Shown here: positions 31,751 to 32,953 of the stretch, piece by piece
Layout: each line of letters begins with the position of its first letter
Numbering within the stretch: position 1 is the stretch's first letter
Assembly (NCBI RefSeq): GCF_001429785.1
Contig: NZ_LMJF01000013.1
Span: 157,041-189,993 of the forward strand
DNA length: 32,953 nucleotides
Source of the DNA: Lysobacter sp. Root916
GTDB taxonomy: Bacteria; Pseudomonadota; Gammaproteobacteria; Xanthomonadales; Xanthomonadaceae
Reading direction: 5' to 3'
The notes under the pieces: model-generated
Told to the model about the DNA's origin: nothing
Databases searched by the model: none
What the model saw: the letters and a program-made list of their open reading frames with translations, nothing else
Made by a program: the position numbers and the translations under genes

Positions 31751-32233
31751 ATGTTCGCCGCCAACCCCCTGTCCGGCAGCAAGCCGGAACAATACGACCT
31801 GCTCCTGGCCCAGGCCCGCGCCCTGATCGAGGGCGAGCGCGACCGTGTCGCCAACGCCGCCAACCTGTCGGCGCTGGTCTATCACGCCCTGCCGGACCTC
31901 AACTGGGTCGGCTTCTACTTCTACGACGGCCGCGAGCTGGTGGTCGGACCGTTCCAGGGCCTGCCGGCCTGCATCCGCATCCCGCTCGACAAGGGCGTGT
32001 GCGGCGCGGCGGCCTCCAGCGGCCAGACCCAGCGCATCGCCGACGTGCACCGCTTCCCGGGCCACATCGCCTGCGATTCGGCGTCGAACTCCGAACTGGT
32101 GGTGCCTTTGTCCTTGAACGGCGAACTGATCGGCGTGTTCGATCTCGATAGCCCCAAGCTCGACCGCTTCGACGCCGACGACCAGCGCGGCCTGGAAGCG
32201 ATCGCCCAGGCCTTCGTGGAGTCGCTGCGATGA
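31751..32233 (+). CDS. msrC: Free methionine-(R)-sulfoxide reductase (GAF domain)
   Basis: A 160-residue GAF-domain enzyme that reduces free methionine-R-sulfoxide with thioredoxin as electron donor. The three active-site cysteines are C74 (GLPACIRI), C84 (KGVCGAAA) and C108 (HIACDSASNSELVVP), with NWVGFYF in the binding pocket; all match the E. coli enzyme with a constant offset of ten residues. The ATG at 31751 directly begins the conserved region. Its stop overlaps the next gene, a TfoX C-terminal-domain protein, as ATGA. Confidence 0.93.
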   Translation: MFAANPLSGSKPEQYDLLLAQARALIEGERDRVANAANLSALVYHALPDLNWVGFYFYDGRELVVGPFQGLPACIRIPLDKGVCGAAASSGQTQRIADVHRFPGHIACDSASNSELVVPLSLNGELIGVFDLDSPKLDRFDADDQRGLEAIAQAFVESLR

Positions 32234-32634
32234 CCGCGGCCAAGCTGCGCAACATCGGCCCCAAGAGCGCGGCCTGGCTGCGCCAGGTCGGCCTGCGCTC
32301 GCACGAGGACATCGCCGCGATCGGCACGGTCGAGGCTTTCATGCGGGTCAAGCGCGCGGGCTTCAAACCGACGCTCAACTTGCTGTACGCGATCGAGGGC
32401 GCCCTGCTGGACTGCCATTGGCAGGAGATCCCCGACCAGCGTCGCAACGAACTGATCGCCGCCGCCGAGGCCGCCACCGCCCTGCTGCCCGCGCCGCGCA
32501 ACCGCCCGGCCGCCGGCCCGGTGCGCACCACCGTGCTGACCGAGGACACCGTGGCGATGCCGCCGTCCTACGACGACGGTTTCGACGACGAGCCTGCGGG
32601 CGAAGGCCGCGACGAGGCGGAAGAGCGGGAGTAA
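32230..32634 (+). CDS. TfoX/Sxy C-terminal-domain protein
   Basis: A 134-residue protein whose first about 80 residues are a stand-alone TfoX C-terminal domain: LRNIGPKSAAWLRQVGLRSHEDI, then GTVEAFMRVKR, LNLLYAIEGALLDCHWQEIP. This helix-hairpin-helix-like domain is found at the end of the competence regulator TfoX/Sxy, but the N-terminal half is absent here. The last about 50 residues are Pro-rich, then acidic (DDGFDDEP to EAEERE) and probably disordered. It is coupled to msrC by an ATGA overlap. A role in DNA uptake cannot be assumed for a lone domain. Confidence 0.85.
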   Translation: MTAAKLRNIGPKSAAWLRQVGLRSHEDIAAIGTVEAFMRVKRAGFKPTLNLLYAIEGALLDCHWQEIPDQRRNELIAAAEAATALLPAPRNRPAAGPVRTTVLTEDTVAMPPSYDDGFDDEPAGEGRDEAEERE

Positions 32635-32953
32635 GGCGGTCCTGTGTTCCGCTTTGCGGCGCGGATTAGCGGCGCTTGGTTACGTCCCCGACCTGGCTTT
32701 CTCTGCTCCCAACAGTGGGAGGCGGTGCCCCGTTCGGCAGGCTCAGGACGGGCTGCGGACCGGATGAAGAGCCGGGATGAAGTTGGAGCTGCGCGCCCTG
32801 CGCCGGGCCCTCACCCCAACCCCTCTCCCGCGAGCGGGAGAGGGGCTCACAGCGCTGGTTCTTGATCTCCCCCTTCCCGCTTGCGGGAGACGTCCTTGAT
32901 CTTCCCTTCTCCCGCTTGCGGGAGAAGGTGCCCGCAGGGCGGATGAGGGCGCG
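32635..32953. repeat. Non-coding run with three related palindromes
   Basis: After the TfoX-domain gene no further gene is seen. Three related hairpins follow: CCCCTCTCCCGC-GA-GCGGGAGAGGGG (32820-32845, perfect 12-bp arms), TCCCGC-TT-GCGGGA (32875-32888), and CCTTCTCCCGC-TT-GCGGGAGAAGG (32905-32928, perfect 11-bp arms). The flanking CCCTCACCCCAACCCC and GGTGCCCGCAGGGCGGATGAGGG are the two halves of a larger inverted unit. These belong to a dispersed intergenic repeat type of Xanthomonadaceae, from memory. Confidence 0.75.

Overview
The window is high-GC chromosomal DNA that looks like a member of the Xanthomonadaceae, most probably Lysobacter or a close relative. The reasons are the strong G/C third-position bias, the close similarity of housekeeping products (ErpA, PurH, RppH, AmpE) to that family, and intergenic palindromes of types I associate with these genomes (TGTGGGAGCGGCGTAAGCC; the CCCTCTCCCGC/GCGGGAGAGGG family). 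No phage, transposase, CRISPR array or recognisable defence island is visible. The assignment comes from reading, not from a database search.

Layout. 1-662 is non-coding and repeat-rich, with a 112-bp tandem repeat. 663-6560 (minus strand) is a tightly overlapping six-gene membrane-lipid operon: CDP-alcohol phosphatidyltransferase, hydrolase/methyltransferase fusion, PAP2/dual-specificity phosphatase fusion, unknown membrane protein, PlsC-type acyltransferase, and CDP-diglyceride synthase. It resembles an enlarged version of the E. coli ynbABCD operon. 6813-11926 holds purH, a GNAT gene, an alanine/glycine:cation symporter (opposite strand) and purD. 12057-14532 has a small coiled-coil protein and an MFS-PlsC phospholipid-recycling fusion. 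14669-15756 is a small CD225 / DUF2752 / CD225 membrane-protein cluster. 15790-20351 (minus) contains a bactofilin flanked by two paralogous single-pass coiled-coil proteins, followed by erpA, nudC and ampE.

20419-25520 holds a DUF4126 membrane protein, a small secreted protein, the iron-storage pair bfd/bfr (with a probable Fur box and TTGACA element inside the 3' end of rppH), rppH, tRNA-Met, queD, a phasin and a lower-GC orphan membrane protein. 25752-30120 (minus) is an RND efflux operon (adaptor plus inner-membrane pump, no outer-membrane channel). 30248-31671 (minus) is bioD plus a TMEM175-like channel. 31751-32634 is the free-methionine-sulfoxide reductase msrC plus a TfoX C-terminal-domain protein. 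32635-32953 is a non-coding run of palindromes.

Most genes are housekeeping. The least understood parts are the enlarged ynb-like lipid operon, whose head-group product is unknown; the bactofilin locus with duplicated partners; and the dispanin-like cluster. Several operons are translationally coupled by 4-base stop/start overlaps (ATGA, GTGA, TTGA), two of which use non-ATG starts.
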